A DNA stretch of 64,000 nt from Chondrilla cf. caribensis (lineage: Eukaryota > Porifera > Demospongiae > Chondrillida > Chondrillidae), in the NCBI GenBank assembly GCA_964020155.1, contig OZ026565.1, positions 2,796,053 to 2,860,052 of the forward strand. Reading direction: 5' to 3'. The translations under genes and the position numbers were made by a program. Numbering within the stretch: the stretch's first letter is position 1; the number at the start of each line of letters is the position of its first letter. Of this stretch, positions 34,921-64,000 are shown piece by piece. The notes beneath the pieces were generated by a model, which was not told the origin of the DNA, searched no databases, and saw only the letters and a list, made by a program, of their open reading frames with translations.

Positions 34921-36510
34921 ATGATGAGCAAAAAAGTAGGCTTTGGACGTCGATTTAATTTATTACAAGTAAGAACAAGAACTTTGAGTCTTGCGTTTTT
35001 AGTAATAATCGTGTTTTCGTTTGTAAGAGCTTTGTGGATGTGGACAAGTTCGAATCCTGTGGAACCGCTGGAACTCAAGCCCATTATGACGAAGAAATCG
35101 AACAGTCAGGTGCAGGGAGCACACAATATCCAGCAATTTTATCAAGACGTACTACGTGAAAGCTCCATACCCAACAGTCGCCCAAAGAATATCGATATTA
35201 TAGTAGATGGATCGCATAGTCACCCGAAGGATGTTACCGCAGAAGACTCAAATAGTCGAGATTTAGTGACTATTCAGCAAGAGTCTCGAGAAGTGACGAC
35301 CTCAAATACAAGGACTCTCACCTGGCCACCTGATAGTTTCTGTCATAAGTTTCTCGTAAACACGACCAGTGTGAGTGTACGTGTCTGTAAGGATAACTCT
35401 GATAGAATCGTGTGTCAAGGATCTCCGTACAATTCCCTCATGGGAACCTGTACACTACACAAAGCTGCTCTCATACCCCAGAAACTAAGTAACGGAGGTA
35501 TTTGGCTACAAAGATCAGGAGAACCTTCATTCTCACAATGTGACGACACAGACTACACCACTCTAGAAAAGTATGTGGAAGAAAGCAATTTCATTGTGAG
35601 ATTGGTAAAAACAGCTGGCCAGAATAGTGCAAGAGATGAATGTAATTTTACTACCCCTGATGTAGTTTATCTATATGTGGGAGACGCAGTGCATATTTAC
35701 TTCAAGTTTCTAGCTTGGTACAATCTGTTCAAAAGTATTGAAGACAACGGAGGGGGGCATCCCACTGTCTTACGTTTGCCCAATATAAATACTCCCTTCG
35801 CTTTCCCAGAAATGGAAAAATCTTTGTTCCCAAATGCAATAGCCTTAGAAGATGTTGATGAATCAGATTCAGTACACTGTTTTGATAAGCTGGTTTTGGT
35901 ACCTTGGTCCTTTGCTAGTGTGCTTTTTCGGTGCAAAATGAGTCCCAATTTGCTCTCTCAGTGTATTAAGTGTAATGGTAAAGTATTGGCCGATTCCACT
36001 TTCATGAAGTTTCGTCAAAGAGTGCTGAGTGCTTGTGGCTTACAGGATTCAAAACGAGATGGTAATAAACAGACCCTGAACAAGATTGTTGTGATTCTGA
36101 GGAAACCGTATGAGCGATATAATGGTGACACTCCAAACAAATTTCGTCGCATTCTGGTAAATTCAGAGGAACTGCTTAAGAAGCTTATTTCCACCTTTTC
36201 AAATACATCAGTCATTCCTGTTCACATGGAAGAGTTTACTTTGTGTGAACAGATACAACTTGCTCACACAGCAGATGTAGTGGTGGGGGTCCATGGGGCC
36301 GGTTTGGTACATCTGTGGTGGATGCAAGACCATGCCCTCATGTTCGAGATTGTACCGCGGACACAAGTGAGTAACCCTACATTCAAGATGCTCTCCACTC
36401 TCACTGGAAGGAGGTACTACGAGTACAGGGTAGCGTCTGGAGATATAATGATTAAAATATCAAACATTCAGGATCTGGCTGATAAGTTAGAACACGCATA
36501 CCACTCTTAG
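34921..36510 (+). CDS. GT61-family glycosyltransferase, type II membrane protein, intronless
   Basis: A single exon encodes about 529 aa from the double ATG at 34921 (an upstream in-frame ATG at 34828 is less likely). After a short basic N terminus comes one hydrophobic segment (LSLAFLVIIVFSFVRALWMW, about residues 22-43), then a Ser/Thr-rich stem and a catalytic domain. The latter contains LVLVPWSFASVLFRC, IVVILRKPYERY and the GT61 signature DVVVGVHGAGLVHLWWM. Relatives are EOGT and POMGNT2, which add sugars to protein Ser/Thr, and plant xylosyltransferases; Golgi or ER location is expected. The exact sugar cannot be told from sequence. It is the only intronless host gene here, which could reflect an old retrocopy. 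Confidence 0.88.
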   Translation: MMSKKVGFGRRFNLLQVRTRTLSLAFLVIIVFSFVRALWMWTSSNPVEPLELKPIMTKKSNSQVQGAHNIQQFYQDVLRESSIPNSRPKNIDIIVDGSHSHPKDVTAEDSNSRDLVTIQQESREVTTSNTRTLTWPPDSFCHKFLVNTTSVSVRVCKDNSDRIVCQGSPYNSLMGTCTLHKAALIPQKLSNGGIWLQRSGEPSFSQCDDTDYTTLEKYVEESNFIVRLVKTAGQNSARDECNFTTPDVVYLYVGDAVHIYFKFLAWYNLFKSIEDNGGGHPTVLRLPNINTPFAFPEMEKSLFPNAIALEDVDESDSVHCFDKLVLVPWSFASVLFRCKMSPNLLSQCIKCNGKVLADSTFMKFRQRVLSACGLQDSKRDGNKQTLNKIVVILRKPYERYNGDTPNKFRRILVNSEELLKKLISTFSNTSVIPVHMEEFTLCEQIQLAHTADVVVGVHGAGLVHLWWMQDHALMFEIVPRTQVSNPTFKMLSTLTGRRYYEYRVASGDIMIKISNIQDLADKLEHAYHS

Positions 36511-37150
36511 TGTGACTGGAGTGTAATATTTGACTTTAAATTAGAGTTTTAAGATACTAGAGTATGGAACCAATATCCGGACAACATCAAAATTCAGACA
36601 CCTCTTTATGATTATGTAACGTTGTTTGACAGTACTTAGGAATTAACTAACTGATTAAGTATGCAGTGTTATAGGCGTATTACAGTATAGGTTGTGTTGT
36701 TATTAGTATGTAGCTGGCTATGACATGTTGTAGCGCACATGCGCAGTTTTTGATAATAATAATACGATACGGACCACGTGGCTCGGTTACAATTATTATA
36801 ATTTAAGTTTTACAACCAATCCGGTATTTGTGAGGTAAAGTGAGTGATCATGACAAGAGTTGTGAATTGGGGTCAATTGGTTGATGGTCCTGCATCACCG
36901 AGGCCTTGTAGTGAAAAGTGGAAGATGCATGGGTAAAGTGAGATGAGTAATGGCATGGGAAATCAATGTGCATGTAGTGTGAGGCTCTGGGAGGATAAAT
37001 GTGTAGAAATAAAATAGAAATAAATGAGTGGAATGTAATAATAATGTAAAATATTGAGATGATATTGAGTGACTAAAATCCAAGTAGGTGGCATCTGAAA
37101 CATAGACAAATAAAATGAAATGAACAAGGATTTTCTTGATCAAATTTGTT
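36511..37150. other. 3' flank of the glycosyltransferase
   Basis: AT-rich without a recognisable gene. Several AATAAA-like words near 37010-37110 fit a polyadenylation region or chance. Confidence 0.45.
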
Positions 37151-38420
37151 TTCAAAGTTGTACCAAAAATGTTTGATTAATTGATGTTTTATTGATATGA
37201 AAGGCACGTTGAGGTTCAGTGGAGGTAGTGCATTCCACAATCTGACAATTCAATTAAAGTAAAAGTGTCTGGTAGTAGATGAGCAACAGGCCCTGTAGTT
37301 ATACTGTAACTTATTAGCTGAGGTGACTCATGTATTAGAGGATACAAATGAAATAAAATCGAACATTGGAAAATTGTCAGATGGGTTTTAAAGATTCTTG
37401 ATTAGAAATAATAGATCTTGAAGTTCAAACCGATTCATAAGCAGTAGAAGAGTGAGGGACAGTAGTCTAACTCTGCTTGTAGTTGGAAGAGTAGTCATTT
37501 AGTATGTATTTAGTTGATCTTCTTTGGACATTCTTTAGTAATTTTATGTCTTTAATCAAATAGGGTCTCCATAGTTGAGAACAGTATCATTAATTTTGAA
37601 CGCACTTAAGTTAGGTGTAGTTGTTTTCTGAAATAGACTGTGGATGACTGATGTGAAATTACTCTTCTAACAAAGTTGAGGGATCGGTAGGCATTGGAAC
37701 AGATTGAGTTGTAGTGTCCACGATAAATTACTATACTGACAATAACTCCAAGGTTTCGTTGAGAGTGGGTGTGTTCAATGACTTGGCCACTAATGCTATA
37801 CTGGAGATCTGCATAAGTTAAAGGTGATAGGGCAAAATGCATGCTGGTACATTTGCTTAGATTTAAATTGAGTCTCCATTGGAGGCACCATTCAGATATA
37901 TTGAATTAATGTCAGATTGCAGAAAGGAATTACTGAAATTAGCTACACAATTCATAAATTTTGTATTATCCGCAAATAGATAGATAGAAGATGAGTTAAT
38001 TGAGTAAGGCAGATCGTTGATATAGATGAGAAATAATATAGGACCTATGATGCTTCCTTTTGGAACACCAGAGATTCCAGGGAGGAGACTAGATTGCACT
38101 CCACGTTTCGACGTAGTGGTAACAATGTAGTAAATAGCTCCTAATTAAACCAAAGCCATAGAGGACCAGTAATGCCAAAGGTCCACAATTTAAATAGAAG
38201 CTCAGGATGTGGAATGGTGTCGAAGGCTTTCCGAAAATCAAGATAAACTACATCAGCAAAATTTCCAGATTCAATTGATTGGTATATTTTGGAGTATGTT
38301 ACAGTAGTTGAGACAGACAAGATCGGTTACGTAAAATCCAAATTGACGTGATGAGATCTGACAACAGGCAAATGAAATAATTTTTGATGAATGATAGCAT
38401 GTGAGCAATGTTGTAAAAAC
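37150..38420 (-). pseudogene. Decayed LINE reverse transcriptase fragment
   Basis: Minus-strand pieces in different frames resemble the RT and downstream region of jockey/CR1-type LINEs: VPKGSIIGPILFLIYINDLP, then FADNTKF in place of FADDTKF, then RNLGVIV and SNAYRSLNFVRRV, then a tail near 37550-37400 with LMNRFELQ-like sequence. Stops and frameshifts are frequent. No ends or target duplication were found. Confidence 0.8.
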
Positions 38421-39291
38421 ATATTGGCTTAGCAATGTTCACATGTGCATGACATAGCATGCCATGTTTCCAACATATTAAGGAGGTAGTTTCTGGTCAC
38501 ACCTGCTTGGAGCAAACATTACATGTGCTGCTAACAATTAGGTAAATGCATGGAGTTAAAAATCCATTTCCACCTTCCTCACTACTTCATAGTAGAAAAA
38601 AGGGATAATTACAAAATTATAGTAGAAGACAAGAATATATAATATGGGCAAAATGGTGTTGTTGTTTATGGAAAATTGGTGCATTGATTCCATCAAAACA
38701 AATATAGCATGAGGACATTGCAATTGGAAATTAAACATAGGCTCAAATATTCATAAAAGTCCAACCTAAATTAGCATGATTTTACGGGGTTCTAATACGT
38801 ATACGTTGTCCAGAAATAGCATAAGCGTTCAGTAATTGCGGCCTTGGGCGTCTATATTAATTCATCGGATCCACAACGAAGAGACGGATTGCTTTTGGAA
38901 CACGATGGCTATATAGAAGATTGGCCCCTTTATCTTAGGTAGAAAGAATTTTCGAAATAGCTTTTTTCAGTTCTTGCGTCGAGACTGTCCCGAAACTACA
39001 TGTACTGTCCCATAATAATTGCCGACGTGTCAAGAAATGGCCGATTCGACGGTCTCCACATAACACTGTAACTTCTTAACGCAGACTCGGACTGACGTCT
39101 AGTCACTCCTGTGAATAGAGGACATCCACTCTATGTATCCACATAGCATGTGTGCAGTGTATATACAGCAGTGTATACATTATGGCATCAGTAAAGAACA
39201 AGCCCAAATCTTATAAAAATTAATGGGAGTGAGTTTTTTTACACATTGGTTTATTATTAGATTATCATAGAAGTGTTGGGGATTCTCCCCC
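38421..39291. other. Intergenic, no feature recognised
   Basis: Mixed composition with one more CpG-rich stretch at 38760-39110. I see no gene or clear repeat. Confidence 0.4.
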
Positions 39292-40175
<884 letters not shown>

Positions 40176-40598
40176 GTAATGCGTTCCACATGCATTTGTG
40201 TAGCAAAACAAATTAGAGTTGCTAATCAATCTTTGGACATATCTATGTTTGAGCACCTGAATCACGTTGACCACAAAGGCTATCAACTAGAAACAAAAGT
40301 TGCTTTGTAGGCCTTGTCTGATGTACCTTGTATACGAGAGATTGAACTGTATCGATATTGCATGTACGTCCTTACCAGACACATTTAAATACTCAAAATG
40401 TATGTTTTCTGGGGACTATTGTAGAGGGGACTAGTAGTAGTACTGTAGTAAGGAAGTATGTAAAAATGTATTTTTAGACAGTTGAATCTATTACTGTATA
40501 CCTACTTGTGTATTATGAAGAAGCATGAGAACACTTCCAAAATCCAAATTCCACTAACATGCATTGTTTGTTTACTGCTTGTGTATGTACATTTGCAG

Positions 40599-40669
40599 AT
40601 ATAAACCAGGTCCACTCCACCAATCTGACCCTCGCCAACAAGATGTTGTCTCTGGACCTACAGTTTCTG
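40599..40669 (+). other. Exon-like segment, gene unknown
   Basis: A 71-bp stretch between a strong acceptor (TTTGCAG) and a good donor (GTGAGC) reads INQVHSTNLTLANKMLSLDL. No compatible neighbours were found on the plus strand. It may be an isolated exon of a gene lost to repeats or a chance combination. Confidence 0.25.
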
Positions 40670-40786
40670 GTGAGCAGAGACCCAGTAAAATGTGTGTATG
40701 TACTAATCACTCTACTGTGTATCATCCTGTTGTATAGTGCGGAGACTGTCTCATACTGTATGGGGTGTCCAGGTGTACTAGGGGTC

Positions 40787-40843
40787 AGTCAGGACCCTGG
40801 GAAACATGTATGTATATTGTAAGAGAGGACCCTAGGGGACATA
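40787..40843. repeat. Minisatellite, left remnant
   Basis: Contains GGACCCTGGGAAACATGTAT and a second partial unit. It is the same repeat that resumes after the hAT-like element at 42133. Confidence 0.75.
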
Positions 40844-42132
40844 CAGGGCCGGCGCAACCGGTCAGGCTGGTCAGGCTTTGGCCTGACCAATATTCAGAAG
40901 TTACCTTAAAAATAATTTTAGCCTTTTAAGAATCTGTCACAGATCAATCGATATCTTAGGTAGTTGTGCCCGTGAATCAGCCATATTGTCATTGTGCAAT
41001 ATTGAAATTACGTACACAGAAGTCCACGGGTGGTTGTAGGATAGATCATAGACCCTAGATTAGCGGCTGTTTTTGTGGCTTTGTTTGTTGCTTTGACTGG
41101 TATTCGTTTACATATCTGTTGATTAATGGCTTCCTCTATCTCTGCGAGTAGTATTTCAGGAGTTCCTGAAGTGGCACGTTCTCCCCACCAGCCCCGCTCG
41201 AATTTCAAGTTCTCAGAACGATCATCTCGCCTGAAGAATGCTGTTCAGCGATCCTTTCAGCACTCCTCTGCGAGTAGTATTTCGGAAATTCCTGAAGTGT
41301 CACGTTCTCCCCACCAGCCCCGCTCGAATTTCAAGTTCTCAGAACGATCATCTCGCCTGAAGATTGCTGTTCAGCGATCCTTTCAGCACTCCTCTGCGAG
41401 TAGTATTTCGGAAATTCCTGAAGTGTCACGTTCTCCCCACCAGCCCCGCTCGAATTTCAAGTTCTCAGAACGATCATATCGCCTGAAGAATGCTATTCAG
41501 CGATCCTTTCAGCACTCCTCTGCGAGTAGTATTTCGGAAATTCCTGAAGTGTCACGTTCTCCCCACCAGCCCCGCTCGAATTTCAAGTTCCCAAAACGAT
41601 CATATGGCCTGAAGAATGCTGTTCAGCGATCCTTTCAGCACTCCTGGTTCAAGCAGTGGTCATTCTTCCACTATGATGAAGCAAATGATGTAGCTTACTG
41701 CCACGTATGCATTATGGGATTCAAGCAGAATGAGAAATTCTAAGCCACAAACCTCATGACATTGCATGTACACAAAGCTGCTACCGATATGCTCAAGAGT
41801 CAAGTGATATTGCTAACAACTTTGTTGGGGATTCTGATCACAGGTTGAAAAATTGTGGCACATCTTAACAATATTATTTTCATAGCCCATGTATGCATGT
41901 CATCAGGACAGTATTACGTATGTCTATTCTTACACTATAATCGTATTCAAATTTGATATTCTGTTTGCTACAATTTAAAATTAATGTAGCAATTCATTAT
42001 TGTAAGATTGCATGACATTGTTATTTGTTGTGTTATTCTATCGGTCTACGCAAGTCCACTTCCTCATATACGATTATAATCATTTGACAGTATTTTGGCC
42101 TGACCAATGAAATTTTGCTTGCTCCGGGCCTG
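40844..42132 (+). mobile_element. hAT-like element inserted in a minisatellite
   Basis: The ends are imperfect inverted repeats, CAGGGCCGGCGCAACC and CAGGCCCGGAGCAAGC (reverse complement of the right end). ACATA is repeated at 40839-40843 and 42133-42137, and the minisatellite continues across the joined site. A 5-bp duplication is shorter than the usual 8 bp of hAT. Inside is an ORF with a hAT-associated zinc finger; the rest of a transposase is missing. Confidence 0.72.
41126..41743 (+). CDS. Truncated TTF-type zinc finger protein with four 42-aa repeats
   Basis: 205 aa. Four tandem copies of a 126-bp unit start at 41141, 41267, 41393 and 41519 (core SPHQPRSNFKFSERSSRLKN). Then follows HSWFKQWSFFHYDEANDVAY with CHVC, the start of the TTF-type zinc finger found at the N terminus of some hAT transposases. 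The frame stops at 41741 just after KQNEKF, where the family normally continues to the finger's second half and a catalytic domain. It is a non-autonomous remnant with an expanded N terminus. The repeat copies are very similar, so the expansion is recent. Confidence 0.7.
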   Translation: MASSISASSISGVPEVARSPHQPRSNFKFSERSSRLKNAVQRSFQHSSASSISEIPEVSRSPHQPRSNFKFSERSSRLKIAVQRSFQHSSASSISEIPEVSRSPHQPRSNFKFSERSYRLKNAIQRSFQHSSASSISEIPEVSRSPHQPRSNFKFPKRSYGLKNAVQRSFQHSWFKQWSFFHYDEANDVAYCHVCIMGFKQNEKF

Positions 42133-42722
42133 ACATACACATAATATAATTATTATACAAGAGGACTCGGGGGAACATGTACGTAAATTGTGGATGAGGA
42201 CCCTGGGGGACATGTATGTATATTGTAAAAGAGGACCCTGGGGGACATACACATAATATATTATACAAGAGGACTCGGGGGAACATGTACGTAAATTGTG
42301 GATGAGGACACTGGGGGACATGTATGTATATTGTAAAAGAGGACCCTGGGGGACATACACATAATATATTATACAAGAGGACTCGGGGGAACATGTACGT
42401 ATATTATACAAGAGGACGCGGGGGAACATGTACGTAAATTGTGGATGAGGACCCTGGGGGACATGTATGTATATTGTAAAAGAGGACCCTGGGGGGACAT
42501 ACACATAATATATTATACAAGAGGACTCGGGGGAACATGTACGTAAATTGTAGATGAGGACCCTGGGGGACATGTACGTATATTGTAGATGAGGACCCTG
42601 CATGGGGACATGTACGTATATTGTAGATGAGGACTCTGGGGGGACATGTACGTATATTGTAGATGAGGACTCTGGGGGGACATGTACGTATATTGTAGAT
42701 GAGGACTCTGGGGGGACATGTA
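42133..42722. repeat. Minisatellite (GGACCCTGGGGGACATGTA units)
   Basis: Units of about 38-46 bp containing GAGGACYCKGGGGGACATGT and an AT-rich spacer are arranged in larger blocks of about 120-127 bp. Together with 40787-40843 it formed one array before the hAT-like insertion. Confidence 0.92.
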
Positions 42723-42743
42723 ATTCTTCACTTCCTATGTTAC

Positions 42744-42782
42744 ATGTCATCCATTCAGTATATAAGGACTTCAAGTGTTCCG
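42744..42782 (+). pseudogene. Degenerate copy of the first exon of the ankyrin-Kelch gene
   Basis: ATG, then a stretch matching the exon at 22507-22543 (shared CATTCAGTATA/CGTTCAGTATA and AAGGAYTTC), then GTGAGT. Sequence after the donor also matches 22550-22595 (AAGTACTTAT, then AGTAGACAGCTGT). The exon is 39 rather than 37 bp, so the phase differs. It is probably the start of a lost or rearranged paralogue. Confidence 0.5.
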
Positions 42783-43757
42783 GTGAGTAGTTTAATTCGG
42801 TGTATATATAAGTACTTATCAAGTAGACAGCTGTGTCTTCATTGCTTCATAATAATATTATCTCCCTTAATTCCATGACTTCAGCACTATATATATAATA
42901 TGTATAATAATTTTACACGTAAATCATTAAACTGAAATACATACAAATCATGATTAAGAAAGGCAGGTATATTACGTTTATAATAATTATCACCCCTTGT
43001 AGATATGTAATATGCATATTAATTTTGTATTGTTATAATATTATACATATAATTATGAATACTGCCAATGCCAAATTCACTGCACTTTTGTCTTGCAAAT
43101 TGTGTGGTGTTCCATAATGCCATGGTTTCTTATTGTGAATATAATAATAATTATTATTATGGCTACTATCATCAATATATTTGACTAGATCTGTACATGT
43201 ATTATTATTATTTTATTCCTATAGTTTATATATAATAATTATACAGTACTTCCAAGTTCTTTAGATCTAGGCCCTTGTGCAATAATAAACTATTGGTTGT
43301 CTTCAAATGTGCTCTGCCCATTTTTAAATACTATAGCTTTCCTTCAATTAGTTTTAATAATATTTTTATGTATTATTATTGTGTTTAAAAGGTTTATTTC
43401 TTCTATATGTAATATATAGATCACATCTCATAATCATGAGACTGTGTTCCTCATACATATATTCATATTGGTCCTATATAATACGTATGTTATGTTCAAT
43501 GTTATATAATATATAATATATACTGTACATAACACTAGCATGCATTATCATACCACCACATACTATAATACATTATTATATTTTTGAACAGAACAATAAT
43601 TTTATTATGAATGAATAAAAATCTTATTATGCAGTTTAATACCAATGATTATAATAATAATTATTAATATCCGTATTATTATGGTAATAATAACATAAAA
43701 ACCCACACAAGTACAGTACACACATGCATGTCCATGTACAACAGGCAAAGTGAATTA
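42783..43757. other. AT-rich spacer
   Basis: Very AT-rich with many TTATTATTA and TAATAATAA words. No gene seen. It is the 3' flank of the pseudokinase gene on the minus strand. Confidence 0.5.
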
Positions 43758-61404
<17,647 letters not shown>

Positions 61405-61810
61405 GGTCAATACCTCTTTGCACCGAGCGAGAAAGCAGCAATGCGACCCGAAATATCCTCATTGGATTACACCGATGATTACACGGACATTCTCACGGAA
61501 AGACTAAACACTATCTAATGGTTTCGTTACACCCTCAAATACCACACAAAGGAGGGTTTTCGGTCACTAGCTTCGGGCATAAGGTGTGGCCAGAGTGTCG
61601 TGTGCGTGGGTCCGGGAGGGTGTATAGATTACATAGATACTTATGCTTTTATTATGCTGTATCATAGTCTATGGATTTAGTATAAAATATTCCAAATTTA
61701 ATATTGGTCACGCGAAGTCTACACTTGCTCTAGTAACCATCTATCTGTGTCAGGCTATCGTACGATCCACACTACCGGACCGTCTATATACGGAATCAGT
61801 GCTGAACAAC
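61405..61810. promoter_or_regulatory. Putative bidirectional promoter, pseudokinase and SPT4
   Basis: 406 bp between divergent start codons, CpG-richer than the surroundings, without repeats. The shared-promoter role is inferred from spacing. Confidence 0.5.
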
Positions 61811-62398
<588 letters not shown>

Positions 62399-62775
62399 GT
62401 TAGTTTGTGTTCTAGTGTTTGTCTCTTCCCATATGTATACTACGTTGTTGGATGGGGTCAGGAAGACCTGTATGAGTGTAATGCAACAATCGTGTGATAA
62501 TTAAGATGAATAGTAGATTACTTGTAAATACTTGTTTAAATGACTACAATTAATGATGTTGTGTGCAGTGTAGTCCACCAGCTATCCAGATAAGGTGTTT
62601 ATAAGGCCTTTGCAATGTTCACAATGATGTAATTATTGTTCTGTATACTTTTATTATTGAGAAAATGATCCTGAGCTCATTTCTCTCATGATAACACTTC
62701 CTCCATTGTTTATTTCGCAAAAATGTATTCATGTCTGTGTTTCAACCCCAAAAACTAGACTGAATTGATTTGATA

Positions 62776-62990
62776 CCGTAATTCCGGAAAATAATGTGTG
62801 ATTAAAATAATATGAATCATCCAAATCTGGAGAAGAATTATATAAATGCTATTATTAAAATGCGCAATGCCATTTTGAACACCAGAAACGAATAATGCGC
62901 ACTTGACTATGATGTTCTAAAAAATGTGCCGGTGAATTCACTCGCAAAGTTCGTATTTATAAAATGCCGCATTAATTTCCAGAATTACAG
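62776..62990. mobile_element. 215-bp MITE with CCGTAATTC ends
   Basis: Inverted ends CCGTAATTCCGGAAAATAAT and CTGTAATTCTGGAAATTAAT (reverse complement of the right end), flanked by TA. No ORF. The TA target and CCGT start recall the element at 25961-26492. Confidence 0.75.
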
Positions 62991-64000
62991 TATTGCTCAA
63001 AACTTAACCTTATAAGTTTAACCGTTTATTTCATCCACTTTTCAACATATTTGTATAGAACTAATAAGTGTGATGTGTCAATTTTGATCACTATAGGAAG
63101 CTGAAATCACAGTATTACATACGTAATTATCGTGATAAAGGTTACACCATTATTGCACAAGCCCTGTATGTATGTATATGTAGATATCCATCTGGTGTCC
63201 CTAGTGAAGGATGGAAGAATTATTCCCTATATGTAAACTATAATATGTACATATGTACGTACATATGTTGTTAGCTCCTATTGGGTGTGGCAGCAGTTGA
63301 GTATGTGACTTGCTTGTTTGTGGTTTCATGAGTAGGTCACTGTTTCTGATAACCAAGACTCTACACGTTTGCAAATCAAGAGGTGTTATGGGAGAGTATT
63401 CACCCCACCTTGGGAATGAGTGAATATTGTTTCTCAGATAGCCCATCCACATCACAGCCTGAGGGGCTTTCTCTTGTTAGATGGCTTTGTCCTTCCCAGA
63501 AAGGACAAAGCCATCAATTTCTCTACTCCTTTTGACAATGTCTACAATAACAATCCATTAGAGCTCGTCTGTGCCCTCCTTTTCGAAGCTATACTTATCA
63601 CGTAGCCTAGCAATACCTTGCTTTAATATTGATCTCCGATATTAAGTAGATTTAATGATAGTTGAAAATATATTTTGACTATCCCCTCGGGTCAAACCTG
63701 ATCCACTCCTTAGTGGTTGGTTGTAATTTTGTGGTGTATTTTCAATTTCAGGTTGTCTATCCTGTATCTCCTGTCTTCCTGTGGTGATGCCCCATCCGCC
63801 AGTCCTTGAGGTAGCAGTTTGGCAAGGGTCGGGTCATAGGGGGAGTTTAATGATAGTTCAATCAATCACAATCAATTCAGCACTTTGTACTGGAGAGACT
63901 AGTTAATTGCTTATGATTAAAGTTAATGTCATTTGCAGCACATGGCTGTCTTGTGTAGTAGCTATGTATGTACGTGTAGACTAAGATCGCATTAATCAAT
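62991..64000. other. Sequence downstream of SPT4 exon 2, no exon found
   Basis: I looked for the rest of SPT4 and saw no match. A 36-bp hairpin lies at 63480-63515. The remainder shows no feature. Confidence 0.4.
63480..63515. repeat. 36-bp perfect hairpin
   Basis: Arms of 15 bp (GATGGCTTTGTCCTT) around CCCAGA. No target duplication is evident. Confidence 0.6.

Noticed and set aside
42064..42822. 252-aa repetitive minus-strand frame (PPESSSTIYVHV units)
   Set aside because: It is a translation of the minisatellite; unit length varies and no start context or homology supports a protein.

Overview
The window looks like nuclear DNA of an early-branching marine animal, most likely a sponge. The reasons are intron-rich animal genes (REV3L with at least 27 exons, one intron only 60 bp long), close head-to-head gene pairs, AT-rich introns full of alternating TAC/GTA/CATG words, and a dense load of small terminal-inverted-repeat elements. 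The species call is an inference. All exon models below were built by hand by matching splice sites to reading phase.

Layout. 1-16.9 kb (-): REV3L, the catalytic subunit of translesion DNA polymerase zeta. The intron between its exons 5 and 6 carries an apparently intact 3.5-kb non-LTR retrotransposon (10971-14501) with 13-bp target-site duplications. 17.2-21.2 kb (+): a 4-exon, 186-aa gene of unknown function with an N-myristoylation-type start, head to head with REV3L. Its first intron holds a 5'-truncated retrotransposon and, directly abutting it, a 526-bp inverted copy of REV3L exon 5 plus intron. That copy lacks the 3.5-kb insertion, so it shows the empty site. 22.5-27.7 kb (+): a 500-aa ankyrin-Kelch gene whose large intron contains a 1.8-kb hAT-like element with another element nested in it. 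28.8-33.1 kb (-): a decayed Ty3/gypsy LTR retrotransposon, its gag interrupted by a 44-bp perfect palindrome. 34.9-36.5 kb (+): an intronless GT61-type glycosyltransferase. 37-38.4 kb (-): a dead LINE fragment. 39.3-40.2 kb: a large CA array. 40.8-42.7 kb: a minisatellite split by a hAT-like element. 43.8-61.4 kb (-): a 12-exon, 1208-aa pseudokinase with a ubiquitin-like N terminus and a C-terminal CaaX box. 61.8 kb to the end (+): the first two coding exons of SPT4 (SUPT4H1), head to head with the pseudokinase.

Two points stand out. First, REV3L has in-frame TGA codons inside two conserved exons although its splice sites and catalytic motifs are intact, and at one of them the otherwise almost identical duplicate has CGA. 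This suggests a very recent nonsense change, a decaying allele, or an assembly problem. Second, the 1208-aa protein combines a ubiquitin-like fold, SPPP repeats, a kinase fold lacking the HRD aspartate and DFG glycine, Cys-pair motifs and a prenylation signal. I do not recognise this architecture.

The rest is introns and spacers rich in microsatellites, minisatellites and short inverted-repeat elements.
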